Made by a program: the position numbers and the translations under genes. Of a DNA stretch of 64,000 nucleotides, positions 35,562-43,694 are shown in pieces; positions within the stretch are counted from its first letter, which is position 1, and every line of letters starts with the position of its first letter. A model generated the notes under the pieces. That model worked only from the letters and a program-made list of their open reading frames with translations, did no database searches and was not told the origin of the DNA. Source of the DNA: Streptomyces sp. VRA16 Mangrove soil (lineage in GTDB: Bacteria; Actinomycetota; Actinomycetes; Streptomycetales; Streptomycetaceae); NCBI RefSeq assembly GCF_017377775.1, contig NZ_JAFVLN010000004.1:1-64000 (forward strand), read 5' to 3'.

Positions 35562-36519
35562 CGGCGGCACACCGGAATCCGCAGTTGCCGCTGCTGGAGT
35601 CGGGGGTGTTGGAGGTTCGGGCGGCGACCCGGTACCGGTTGCAGTACGAGTCGTGGCACATGTACGAGCCACCGCGCATGACCCGGTTGTCGCCCTCCTC
35701 CGGCCCGCGCGGGTCGACGGCCGGGGCCGCGCAGTGGGTGGCGGTGAAGCGGTCGGCGACCCACTCCCAGACATTGCCCACGACGTTGTGGAGGCCGTGG
35801 GCGTTGGGCCGGTAGGCGTCCACGGGGGCGGTGCCGACGTGCCCGTCCTCACCGGTGTTCACCGTGGGGAAGTCGCCCTGCCAGATGTTGCAGCGCCAGC
35901 GGCCGCGCGGGGTCAGCTCGTCGCCCCACGGATAGCGGGCCCGGTCGAGGCCGCCGCGGGCCGCGTACTCCCACTCGGCCTCGGTGGGCAGCCGCTTGCC
36001 CGCCCATTGCGCGTAGGCGTGCGCGTCGGCCCAGCTGACGTGGACGACGGGGTGCCGGGCCCGGTCGCCGATCCCGGTGCCGGGGCCCTCGGGCGCCCGC
36101 CAGGTCGCGCCCTCGACGCCGCGCCACCACGGGGTGGCGGCCGGGGCCTGCGTGGCGCGCACCCGCTGCGGGCCGAGGAAGCCCGCGAACACGTACGACC
36201 AGCCGAACCGCTCGGCGTCCGTGACGTAGCCGGTCTCCTTGACGAAGACCGCGAACCGGGCGTTGGTGACGGCGTGTTCGTCGATGCGGAACGGGGAGAC
36301 GGTGACCTCGCGGACCGGGCCCTCCCCGTCGCCGGGGTTGGCGAGCGCGTCCTCGTTGCCCATCCAGAAGGTGCCGCCGGCCAGCGTGACCATGCCGCGG
36401 CCCGAGGCCTTGGGGCGCGCGGTGATCGTCATCGGCGCCGGTCCTGCGGCCGGGGCTGCGTCACCGCGCGGCGCGGCACAACACGCGGGAACGCCGACCG
36501 GGTCGCCGCCACGGATCAC
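35554..36519 (-). CDS. Formylglycine-generating enzyme (SUMF1/FGE family)
   Basis: An FGE-sulfatase domain protein of 321 residues from GTG 36519, or 292 from ATG 36432. The catalytic pair is complete in GGSYMCHDSYCNRYR, matching the two copper-binding cysteines of the S. coelicolor enzyme, followed by SNTPDSSSGNCGFRCA. Upstream are HPVVHVSWADA, LPTEAEWEYAARGG and GNVWEWVAD. It should oxidise a Cys in CxPxR of a type I sulfatase to formylglycine in the cytosol. No sulfatase is encoded in this window. GTG 36519 includes an ACCAAP segment, but its ribosome-binding site is weak; ATG 36432 has AGGA nearby. Confidence 0.9.
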   Translation of the reverse strand: MIRGGDPVGVPACCAAPRGDAAPAAGPAPMTITARPKASGRGMVTLAGGTFWMGNEDALANPGDGEGPVREVTVSPFRIDEHAVTNARFAVFVKETGYVTDAERFGWSYVFAGFLGPQRVRATQAPAATPWWRGVEGATWRAPEGPGTGIGDRARHPVVHVSWADAHAYAQWAGKRLPTEAEWEYAARGGLDRARYPWGDELTPRGRWRCNIWQGDFPTVNTGEDGHVGTAPVDAYRPNAHGLHNVVGNVWEWVADRFTATHCAAPAVDPRGPEEGDNRVMRGGSYMCHDSYCNRYRVAARTSNTPDSSSGNCGFRCAADV

Positions 36520-36574
36520 GGAAAGGTCGTGCGGGCTCAAAGCTCTCTCCCAGGAAAAGCACAGCGGTCCGGAC

Positions 36575-37396
36575 TCACCCGGCGTCGATCCTCGCACGCG
36601 GCGCCACGGCGGTGAACAGGAACGCTTCGATCACCTGCCGCAGCGCATCGCCGCGCTCCAGGTGGACGTCGTGCCCGGTACCGGGCACGCTCACGGCCAG
36701 GAGGTCGGGGCGCGCACGGAACATGGCGTCGACCTCCTCGGTGCCGATGATGCCGTTCTGGCCGAGCACCAGAAGCGTCGGGCAGGTGATCGCCGTCCAC
36801 TCGTCCCACACGTCGCGGCCGGTGTTCTCCTCCAGTGAAGCGACCATCACGTCACGGTCGAAGCGTGGCCACAGTCCGCCGTCGCGCTCCTCCAGGCCGT
36901 CCGCCCAGCCCTCGCCCGCGGCGCCCCCGCCGAAGAAGTCGACGGCGGCCCGCCGGGACGGGAACGGGGCCGGCCAGGTGTCGAGCCAACCGCCGATCTC
37001 CTTCGGCAGCGCGGGGTCCGCTCTGCCGGGGCCCGCCTCGACGAGGACGGCCGCCCGGCAGAGGCCCGTGGCCGCGGCCAGCAGCGCGGTGTGAGCGCCG
37101 AGCGACTGGCCGATCAACACGGGCCGGTCCAGTCCGAGTCGACCCGTCACGGCACCGACGTCGGCCACGTACGCGGCCCGGGACACGTCACCGGGAAGGC
37201 GTTCGCTGGCACCGTGGCCGCGCTGGTCGACGGCGACGACCCGGTGCCGGTGCCGCAGGGACGCGGCGAGGCCGTCCCACTCCCCCGCGTGTCCGGCGAG
37301 CCCGTGCAGCAGGACGACAGGAGGCCCCTCGCCGCCCCAGTCGCGGCAGGCGAGGCGCACTCCGTCGCGCACGACGACGCGTTCCGTCCAGGTCAT
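36575..37396 (-). CDS. Alpha/beta hydrolase
   Basis: A 273-residue hydrolase with the oxyanion motif VVLLHGLAGHAGEW, nucleophile Ser in IGQSLGAH, an acid near LLVLGQNGI and His in PGTGHDVHLE. The triad and spacing fit esterase/lipase-like enzymes. ATG 37396 is preceded by GGGGGACGAC; an alternative ATG 37414 overlaps the MarR stop as TGATG. It follows the MarR gene and may be under the same double operator. The 178 bases to the FGE start suggest either a longer FGE or a separate unit. Confidence 0.86.
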   Translation of the reverse strand: MTWTERVVVRDGVRLACRDWGGEGPPVVLLHGLAGHAGEWDGLAASLRHRHRVVAVDQRGHGASERLPGDVSRAAYVADVGAVTGRLGLDRPVLIGQSLGAHTALLAAATGLCRAAVLVEAGPGRADPALPKEIGGWLDTWPAPFPSRRAAVDFFGGGAAGEGWADGLEERDGGLWPRFDRDVMVASLEENTGRDVWDEWTAITCPTLLVLGQNGIIGTEEVDAMFRARPDLLAVSVPGTGHDVHLERGDALRQVIEAFLFTAVAPRARIDAG

Positions 37397-37413
37397 GTCC
37401 GTCGTCCCCCACA

Positions 37414-37869
37414 TCAGTTGACGTCGACGTCGTCGAGCAGGCCCAGCATCTCCGTCAGCACCCGTACGCAGGCCTCGACGTCGGCGGCGTCGACCCGGCC
37501 GTGCAGCCGGGCCAGTTCCGCGTGCTCCCGGTCGACGACGGCGGCGATCGCGGCCCGCCCCTCCTCGGTCAGCCGGATCAGCGAGGACCTTTTGTGCGCC
37601 GGGTTCGGGACCGCTTCCACGTAGCCGAGGGCGGCGGCCTCGTTCGTCATGCGCTGCACGAACTGCCGGCTGAGCGACTGCGCCCGGCCCATCTGAGGCA
37701 CCGTCAAAGGCCCCTGCTTGCGCAGCATGTCGAGCACGGCACGGACACCGGCCGAGACCCCCGCCCCGGCCCCGTCCAGTTCCACCTTGCGCAGCACGCG
37801 CCGGTACAGCGGACCCACGAGGTCGTAGACCTGGGCGAGCCGCTCGGCCGTCTCCCGCTCTTCGCTCAC
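37414..37869 (-). CDS. MarR family transcriptional regulator
   Basis: A 151-residue winged-helix repressor. The recognition region is GPLTVPQMGRAQSLSRQFVQRMTNEAAALGYVE, followed by the wing VPNPAHKRSSLIRLTEEG and a dimerisation helix. It starts with GTG. Two near-identical 19-bp palindromes lie directly upstream, between it and a divergent alpha/beta hydrolase, and are very likely its own binding sites. It is co-transcribed with a second alpha/beta hydrolase downstream. Confidence 0.9.
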   Translation of the reverse strand: MSEERETAERLAQVYDLVGPLYRRVLRKVELDGAGAGVSAGVRAVLDMLRKQGPLTVPQMGRAQSLSRQFVQRMTNEAAALGYVEAVPNPAHKRSSLIRLTEEGRAAIAAVVDREHAELARLHGRVDAADVEACVRVLTEMLGLLDDVDVN

Positions 37870-37887
37870 GCCCCCATCATGCCAGTC

Positions 37888-37937
37888 ATGACAACCCAGT
37901 TGTCATCCCAGAGAGAAAATGACACCTTGGTTGTCAT
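37888..37937. promoter_or_regulatory. Paired MarR operators
   Basis: Site 1 (37888-37906, ATGACAACCCAGTTGTCAT) is a perfect dyad with 7-bp arms; site 2 (37919-37937, ATGACACCTTGGTTGTCAT) keeps both outer half-sites. Their centres are 31 bases, about three helical turns, apart. They fill the 66-base gap between the MarR gene and the divergent hydrolase, and site 2 covers the hydrolase start codon. Confidence 0.88.
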
Positions 37938-38727
37938 GATGGATGTGCTCAAGGAACTCCACTGGATCGACACCGCCACGTCCGGCCGCCCGCTGGTGCT
38001 CCTGCACGGCGGCTTCCTCGACCACCGCATGTGGGACGACCAGATCCCGGTTCTCGCCGAGCGGTACCGGGTGATCGCCCCCGACGCCCGCGGCCACGGC
38101 CGGTCCGCCAACGCCACGGCGCCCTTCCGTCACACCGACGACCTCGCCGCGCTCCTGCGCCGGCTCGGCACCGGGCCTGCGCTGCTCGTCGGGGTCTCGA
38201 TGGGCGGCGCCGTCGCCGTCGACACCGCCCTGGAGCACCCGGACCTCGTCGCCGCCGCCGTGGTGGTCGGGGCGGGGACCAGCGAGCCCGTCTTCGACGA
38301 TCCCTGGGTGCACGCGGTGTGGGCCGATCTGGGATCCGCGCTGGCGGCTGGGGACCTGGCCGCGGCGGTGGAGGCGTTCACCCGGTTCGGGCCTGGACCG
38401 CACCGCGGCGTCGACGATCTGGCGCCCGGCGTCGTCGACCGGCTGCGCCGCATGACGCACGCCACCCTTTCGAAACACACCGCCGACGAGCCCGACCACC
38501 GGATCCCGGTGCCGGAGACCTGGAAGCGGGCCGCCGACATCACGGTCCCCGTGCTCACGGTCACCGGCACCCTGGACGCGCCGGACCACAACGCCATGGC
38601 CGAACGGCTCGCCCGCACGGTCGGGAACGGCCGGACGGTGCCGGTCGACGGCACCGCCCACTACCCGAACATGGAGCGCCCGGACGTCTTCGACCGCCTC
38701 GTCGAGGACTTCCTGCGCACGGTGTGA
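37936..38727 (+). CDS. Alpha/beta hydrolase under divergent MarR control
   Basis: A 263-residue hydrolase with LVLLHGGFLDHRMWD, DARGHGRS, nucleophile Ser in VGVSMGGAVAVD, an Asp in TGTLDAPDHN and His in GTAHYPNMERPD. The last block is common in 3-oxoadipate enol-lactonase and related carbon-carbon or ester hydrolases. The start is uncertain (ATG 37936, ATG 37939 or GTG 37945): no good ribosome-binding site is seen, and the operator overlaps the start, so a leaderless message is possible. Expression should rise when MarR binds its ligand. Confidence 0.86.
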   Translation: MMDVLKELHWIDTATSGRPLVLLHGGFLDHRMWDDQIPVLAERYRVIAPDARGHGRSANATAPFRHTDDLAALLRRLGTGPALLVGVSMGGAVAVDTALEHPDLVAAAVVVGAGTSEPVFDDPWVHAVWADLGSALAAGDLAAAVEAFTRFGPGPHRGVDDLAPGVVDRLRRMTHATLSKHTADEPDHRIPVPETWKRAADITVPVLTVTGTLDAPDHNAMAERLARTVGNGRTVPVDGTAHYPNMERPDVFDRLVEDFLRTV

Positions 38728-38748
38728 GACACGGTGCGCGGCGCGGGG

Positions 38749-41094
38749 TCAGCCCTGCCACGCCACCTTGAACACCCACACGTGCTCGCCGGCCCGGCGG
38801 GCGGCGGCCGGCACGTCGACGACGAACGCCCCGTTCCTGACCCGCCAGTTGAGGGGCCGGTCGTGGCCGAGCAGGGTCACCTTGTCGCCGGGCCGCACCG
38901 GCACGGGCGCCTCGACGGTGAGCGTGGCACCCGGTTCGGCGAGCGAGTGGATGTAGAACGCCTCGTTCTGCTTGACCGTGAACCGCAGGTCCTCGCCGAG
39001 CTGCGCCATCCGCGACCAGTACGTGGTGCCGTAGATCGCCTCGCCGTTGGTCCTCAGCCAGTGCCCGGTCTCCCGGAGCCGGGTCTGCATGATCTCGGGG
39101 ATGGTGCCGTCGGCGCGCGGCCCGATGTCGAGGAGGAAGTTGCCGTTCTTCGACACGATGTCGACGAGGCTGTGCACGACCTCCTCGGTCGTCATGTAAC
39201 GGTCGTCGGGCGTCTGGGCGTTGTAGCCGTAGCTGAACGGGTCCAGGCCCCGGCTCGACTCCCACTTGGCGACGACGGTGTTGTCGTACGTCGTGTACTC
39301 GGGCGTCGTGAAGTCGTGGAAGCCGATCCCCGCGCGGTTGTTGACGGCGACCTCAAGGGGGCGCGGCCGGTTCTTGCCGTGGTTGAAGTACTCGGCGAGG
39401 ACGTGCAGCGAGTCGTTGGCGCCGCCGATGTCGCACCACATCAGCTGCAGGTCGTAGTTGTGGATCAGCTCCAGCATCTGCCGGGCCTGGAAGTCCTTCA
39501 CGTAGTCCTTGCCGGCGGTGTAGCCGGTGTACGGGACGGGTTCCAGGGTGTACGGGTTGCGCGGGGCGTGTCCCATCCACGGGTTGTCCGGGTTGAACCA
39601 CTCGGGCATCGAGAAGTACAGGCCGCGGTGGAGTTCGGGCGCGTACCGCTTCGACGCCTCGAAGAGTTCCTTGACGAGGTCCTTCTTGGGGCCCATCTTC
39701 ACGGCGTTGCGGTCGGACAGCCGCGTGTCCCACAGCGCGAAGCCCTCGTGGTGCTTGGACGTCAGGACGTGGTACTGGGCGCCCGCGTCGCGGAAGAGCT
39801 CCACCCACGCGCGCGGGTCGAACTTCTCGGCGGTGAAGCGCGGGATGAAGTCGTCGTAGGCGAAGTCCTCGCCGTAGACCTCCTTGTGGTGCGCGTAGGT
39901 CGGGTTGTTCGGGTCCTGCATCTGGTTCCAGTACCACTCGGCGTACTGCTGTCCGACCGGTGCCCACGCGGGCACGGAGTAGACGCCCCAGTGGATGAAG
40001 ATCCCGAACTTGGCGGAGTGGAACCAGTACGGCGCCTGGTGCCCGGACAGCGAGGCCTCCGTCGGCGCGTAGTCGGGCACGCCGAGCGTCAGCTTCCGCG
40101 CCGCCGTGGCCGCCTGCTGTCCGCGTCCGGTGGCGACGACCGAGCCGCTGCGCACGGTGCCGGGCGCGATGCCGCCGCGGTTGCGGATGCCGACGCGAAC
40201 GCGGGCCTGTTCGCCGGGGGCGAGCCACGTCACGCGCGCGGGTGCGACGGTGCGGGCGCCGGGGACGTCGACGCCCACGGTCAGCGCGTCGGCGGCGAGG
40301 ACGGCGACGGTGCCCGCGTTGAGCACGGTGGCCTCGACGCTCTGGGCGCCGGTCTCCTCCAGGAGCGAGAAGGTGGAGCGGGCGTCGCGCAGCAGCAGGG
40401 CCCGGCCCTCGGCGGCCGGCTGGAGCGTGAGCGCGAAGACGTGCAGGGCGGTCTTGTTCGCCTCGGCGGGATTCAGCTTCGGCAGGGTGATCGCGACGGC
40501 CTCGCGCTGCGGGTCGAGGGCGATCTCGCTGACGCCCATGCCGACGGAGTGGGCGTCCTTGGTGCCGTCGGGCTTGTAGCGGAACGACGCCGCCACGGAG
40601 CCGCCGCCCGCGTACCAGTCGGGGGCGCTCAGCCCGGCCGTCGCCGTGGAGCCGTCGGCGTAGTGCACGGTGGCCTGTCCCGAGGCGTTGCCGTAGCTGC
40701 CCGCGGCGAGGAACAGCGCGGACAGATAGCGGCCCGCGGGCAGGTCGAGGCGCTGGCCGAGGGCGACGACGTTGTTCTTCTCGCCTGCCGCCGCCGAGGG
40801 GAACCGGTAGGTGACGCCGTCGACTTCGAGCCGTCCCGCGGGCAGTTCCTCGCCGGGGAACGTGTAGCCGCTGCCGTCGAAACTGCCGCCGTGGGCGTCG
40901 GCGGTGTCGATGCCGTCGTTGTCGAAGTGGCTCTCCAGCGGCACCGGGACCGGTGCGGGGACGGTGCCCCAGTCACCCCCTTCCCCTGCCGCGCCGTCCG
41001 CCGCGGCGGGGCCCGCCGCCGTCCACGGCAGCGCGGTCGCCGCGGCCACGACGGCTGCGGCGGACAGGACCTGACGTCTTGGGTACGCACTCAT
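38749..41094 (-). CDS. Secreted GH29 alpha-L-fucosidase
   Basis: A 781-residue exo-fucosidase. A Tat-type signal (PRRQVLSAAAVVAAA) is followed by an N-terminal beta-sandwich (about 55-215) and an Ig/CARDB-like region (about 240-320). The GH29 barrel (about 345-690) contains WFHSAKFGIFIHWGVYSVPAW, HHEGFALWDT and the nucleophile Asp in LMWCDIGG. A C-terminal sandwich ends the protein. GH29 enzymes release L-fucose from non-reducing ends, which would supply the fucose import operon about 11 kb away. ATG 41094 places the signal at the very start. Substrate linkage cannot be deduced. Confidence 0.92.
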   Translation of the reverse strand: MSAYPRRQVLSAAAVVAAATALPWTAAGPAAADGAAGEGGDWGTVPAPVPVPLESHFDNDGIDTADAHGGSFDGSGYTFPGEELPAGRLEVDGVTYRFPSAAAGEKNNVVALGQRLDLPAGRYLSALFLAAGSYGNASGQATVHYADGSTATAGLSAPDWYAGGGSVAASFRYKPDGTKDAHSVGMGVSEIALDPQREAVAITLPKLNPAEANKTALHVFALTLQPAAEGRALLLRDARSTFSLLEETGAQSVEATVLNAGTVAVLAADALTVGVDVPGARTVAPARVTWLAPGEQARVRVGIRNRGGIAPGTVRSGSVVATGRGQQAATAARKLTLGVPDYAPTEASLSGHQAPYWFHSAKFGIFIHWGVYSVPAWAPVGQQYAEWYWNQMQDPNNPTYAHHKEVYGEDFAYDDFIPRFTAEKFDPRAWVELFRDAGAQYHVLTSKHHEGFALWDTRLSDRNAVKMGPKKDLVKELFEASKRYAPELHRGLYFSMPEWFNPDNPWMGHAPRNPYTLEPVPYTGYTAGKDYVKDFQARQMLELIHNYDLQLMWCDIGGANDSLHVLAEYFNHGKNRPRPLEVAVNNRAGIGFHDFTTPEYTTYDNTVVAKWESSRGLDPFSYGYNAQTPDDRYMTTEEVVHSLVDIVSKNGNFLLDIGPRADGTIPEIMQTRLRETGHWLRTNGEAIYGTTYWSRMAQLGEDLRFTVKQNEAFYIHSLAEPGATLTVEAPVPVRPGDKVTLLGHDRPLNWRVRNGAFVVDVPAAARRAGEHVWVFKVAWQG

Positions 41095-41270
41095 GCACAG
41101 CACTCCCTGAAGGGCGACTCGGCTTGCATTCGTCGGAGGTCTGATGGTGCATGTGCCAACAGACGCCGTCAATGGGTCGCACAGGGAGGCGAGTTGAGGG
41201 AGTGATCGAGTGAGTGATCGGATGATCGTGGTCGGGGTGGCGGCACGGGACAGTGCCGGAGAAACACGTG

Positions 41271-41304
41271 CGCCCGCACCCCTCACCGAGGAGGGATGCG
41301 GGCG
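41271..41304 (-). terminator. Terminator of the 57-residue small gene
   Basis: A 14-bp stem (41271-41284 with 41291-41304) and 6-base loop, 28 bases past the small gene's stop. The one imperfect pair is G-U in the minus-strand RNA but A-C in the plus-strand RNA. The minus-strand copy is followed by a T-rich run, so it favours minus-strand termination. Confidence 0.8.
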
Positions 41305-41331
41305 AACGGTCGGGGCGGCGCGACCCCGGGA

Positions 41332-41505
41332 TCAGTCGACGCTGGGCAGGATGTGCGGCTCGGCGAGATCGTCCTCGTACCCGGCGAGGCGGATGGGGGC
41401 CGAGCGGGCCCACACGTCCAGGCTGCCGAGCTTCTCCGGCCTGCGGCCGGCGTGCTCCGTGCGTTCCTTCGGGCGTTGCTCGCGATTCGTCTTCTCTGGT
41501 GTCAC
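41332..41505 (-). CDS. Small hydrophilic protein (57 residues), unrecognised
   Basis: This short gene starts with GTG 41505, six bases after a perfect AAGGAG ribosome-binding site, and has its own downstream hairpin terminator, so it looks like an independent unit. The N-terminal half is highly charged (EKTNREQRPKERTEHAGRRP). The C-terminal half is WARSAPIRLAGYEDD followed by LAEPHILPSVD, acidic and aromatic, with no cysteine, signal peptide or membrane helix. Longer frames on both strands here look like shadows. The layout of a charged leader plus a distinct tail is compatible with a regulatory peptide or peptide precursor, but no modifying enzyme is adjacent and I assign no function. Confidence 0.7.
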   Translation of the reverse strand: MTPEKTNREQRPKERTEHAGRRPEKLGSLDVWARSAPIRLAGYEDDLAEPHILPSVD

Positions 41506-42001
41506 CGCGCACTCCTTGTGTGTCGGGTAACCCGCTCCGGCGTGACCGGCCCAGCGTCGTACAGGACACCGGACGCCCGATCGGGTGTGGGTAGAGGGCC
41601 AGTTCGGGCGCGGTGGCGCCGGTTGCGCTGGAGGGATCGGCCGTGGTGACCGGCCTCTCCCCGGACGGAACCATGGGAACGGGTGGAACCCACTTGCGGT
41701 AACCGTCCGGCTACAGAGTAACCAAATGAGCGGGGGTCCGCTCGATAGGGCTGGAACCTGTCGTCCCTACGGAGGACGCCAGGTGTTCATTCAGCCACGC
41801 CCCTCACTCCGGCGCGACCGGTTTTGGCCTCACCCGGCCTCCCGGGGACGTGCCGGACGGGTCGGGAGGTGCGGCCGGGGCGTGCGGGCCCGGCCCCCTC
41901 GGCGTGGACGGCGAGGCCGCGCACATCAAGCGTCGCGGACCTGCCCGCAGAGCGCGCTCGCCCCGCCGTGCCCGGCGCGCGGCAGATTGGCGGACTTCCG
42001 C
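41506..42001. other. Intergenic region upstream of the small gene
   Basis: About 500 bases without a convincing gene. It contains CGGGTAACCCG (41524-41534), CGGTAACCG (41697-41705) and a third GTAACC near 41717, a possible binding motif for the small gene's promoter. A 7-bp hairpin (41873-41879 with 41889-41895) lies about 105 bases past the ccdA-like stop. A CTACGGAGG-like sequence at 41774 is followed only by a proline/arginine-rich frame that I reject. Confidence 0.4.
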
Positions 42002-42904
42002 TCATGGTCCCTGTCGCCGCCCGCCGTCGGACGCGCCGCCCGGGGCCGCGGCCTCGCGGGGTTCGTCGTCCTTCGCCGCCGTGCGCGGACGGCCGTGCCC
42101 CCAGGCCCGTACGACCAGGACGATGCCCGCCACGGCGACGACCACGGCGAGCAGCACCCCGTCGGGGACGTGGTCGCCGACGCCGCGCGCCCACTGCTCG
42201 GCGGCGAACGAGCCGTCCACGTCGAGCAGTCCGGGCAGCGCGGTGGTGCCGTCGAAGACCAGGAACAGCGTCCCGAGCGCGATGAAGAACAGGCCGGACG
42301 CCAGCGACGTGGTGTGCACCTCGAACCGCCCGACGCGGACGGGCCGCCCGCGCAGCCAGCGCCGCCCGCCCAGGTCCCAGCGCTCCCACAGCAGCGCGAG
42401 CAGGAACAGCGGGACGGCCATGCCGAGCGCGTAGATCGCGAGCAGCAGTCCGCCGTAGACCGGGTGCCCGCCGAGCGCGGCGACGGTCAGGACGCTGCCG
42501 AGGATCGGTCCCGCGCAGAAGCCGGCGAGGCCGTAGACGGCGCCGAGCATGTACACGGACAGGGCGTTGGTGGGGCGGATCCGGCCGGAGAGTTCGGCCA
42601 TCCGCCGGGAGGCGAAGCCGCGGCCCGCGATCTGCAGCACCCCGAGCGCGATGATCAGCCAGCCGCCGACGGCGACCAGCAGGTCCCGGTTTCCGTAGAA
42701 GAACCGTCCGGCGTACGAGCCCGCGGCGCCCAGCGGTACGAGGGTGGTGGCGAGTCCGAGGTAGAAGATGCCGGTACGGGCGACGAGGCGGGTGGGGCTG
42801 TCGACGGAGTACGCGAAGAAGGCGGGCAGCAGCAGCGCGCTGCACGGGCTGAGCAGCGCGAGCAGTCCGCCGAGAAACGCCGCGAGGTAGCCGATGTCGT
42901 TCAC
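42002..42904 (-). CDS. CcdA-like thiol-disulfide transmembrane electron carrier
   Basis: A 300-residue membrane protein with six to seven helices. The two CcdA/DsbD active cysteines are in LLSPCSALLLPAF and GFCAGPILG, and the FYLGLATTLVPLGAAGS segment is typical. It should pass electrons from cytoplasmic thioredoxin to extracytoplasmic thiol proteins, most directly the DsbA-like protein encoded just upstream. GTG 42904 overlaps that gene's stop by four bases. The C-terminal 35 residues are a charged cytoplasmic tail. Confidence 0.9.
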   Translation of the reverse strand: MNDIGYLAAFLGGLLALLSPCSALLLPAFFAYSVDSPTRLVARTGIFYLGLATTLVPLGAAGSYAGRFFYGNRDLLVAVGGWLIIALGVLQIAGRGFASRRMAELSGRIRPTNALSVYMLGAVYGLAGFCAGPILGSVLTVAALGGHPVYGGLLLAIYALGMAVPLFLLALLWERWDLGGRRWLRGRPVRVGRFEVHTTSLASGLFFIALGTLFLVFDGTTALPGLLDVDGSFAAEQWARGVGDHVPDGVLLAVVVAVAGIVLVVRAWGHGRPRTAAKDDEPREAAAPGGASDGGRRQGP

Positions 42905-43635
42905 CGTGCGGCCTTCGCCGTCCGGGCGGCTTCCTCGACGGCCTGCTCGAAGGTGGCCGTGGGCTGGGCCCCCGCGAGGGGCTGTCCGTTGACGAGGAAG
43001 GACGGGGTGGAGGTCGCGCCGAGCCGGTACGCCTCGTCCTGGTCCTTCTTGACGGCGGCGCGGGCCGCGTCGCTGTCGCGGTCGGCGCGGAACCGGGCGA
43101 GGTCCTCGACGCCGGCCTCGCGGGCGAGCGCGTCGAGCCGGTCGGCCCCGAAGCCCTTCTCCTTGGCGCCCTCCTGGTAGGCGGCCGCGTGGAACTGCCA
43201 GAAGCGGCCCTGCTGTCCTGCGGCCCAGGAGGCGCGGGCGGCGGCCTCGGACTCGGCGCCGAAGATCGGGAAGTTGCGCCACTCGATGCGCAGGGTGCCC
43301 TCGTCGACGTACTTCTTCACGAGGGCGGGTTCGGTGTCGCGGGCGAACTTGCCGCAGTAGCCGCACGCGAAGTCGGCGTACTCGATGAGGACGACGGGCG
43401 CGTCGGCGCGGCCCTGCGCGAGGGCGTCGTCGGCGTCGCGCCGGGCGAGTTTCGTCAACTGGGCGGTGGCGTCGTCGAGCTGCTGCCCGGACGCGGCTTC
43501 CTGCTGGGAGGTGTCGGCGCGCGGCTCGGGCCTCGTCGCGGTGTACGAGACGGTGCCGAGCAGAGCGGCGGCCACCGCCACCGCGGCGACGAGGGCGAGC
43601 GGGCGGGCCTTGGAGCTGGTGGTGTTTTTCGGCAT
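42901..43635 (-). CDS. Membrane-anchored DsbA-family thioredoxin-like protein
   Basis: A 244-residue protein with an N-terminal membrane anchor (about 12-31), a polar linker and a DsbA-type domain. The active site is CGYC in EYADFACGYCGKF, and the cis-proline loop is ATSTPSF. The insertion of helices between the motifs and the FLVNGQPLAGA strand match the thioredoxin_4 family. Co-translation with the CcdA-like protein suggests a reductive or isomerase role outside the membrane. Confidence 0.92.
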   Translation of the reverse strand: MPKNTTSSKARPLALVAAVAVAAALLGTVSYTATRPEPRADTSQQEAASGQQLDDATAQLTKLARRDADDALAQGRADAPVVLIEYADFACGYCGKFARDTEPALVKKYVDEGTLRIEWRNFPIFGAESEAAARASWAAGQQGRFWQFHAAAYQEGAKEKGFGADRLDALAREAGVEDLARFRADRDSDAARAAVKKDQDEAYRLGATSTPSFLVNGQPLAGAQPTATFEQAVEEAARTAKAAR

Positions 43636-43694
43636 GCCGAAGTCGTCCTTGCGTGAAGGGAGTCGGGACAGGACACGGGTGGGTACCGCGTCGT

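Noticed and set aside
36575..38727. The two alpha/beta hydrolases as a biosynthetic gene cluster
   Set aside because: No carrier protein, synthase or tailoring set is nearby; they look like a MarR-controlled detoxification or catabolic pair.
41332..41505. Calling the small gene a specific RiPP precursor
   Set aside because: No maturase, protease or transporter is adjacent, and the tail matches no precursor class I can name with confidence.
41585..43180. A 531-codon plus-strand frame
   Set aside because: It is antisense to the CcdA/DsbA-like genes, with proline/arginine- and then Gln/Glu-biased composition and no recognisable domain.
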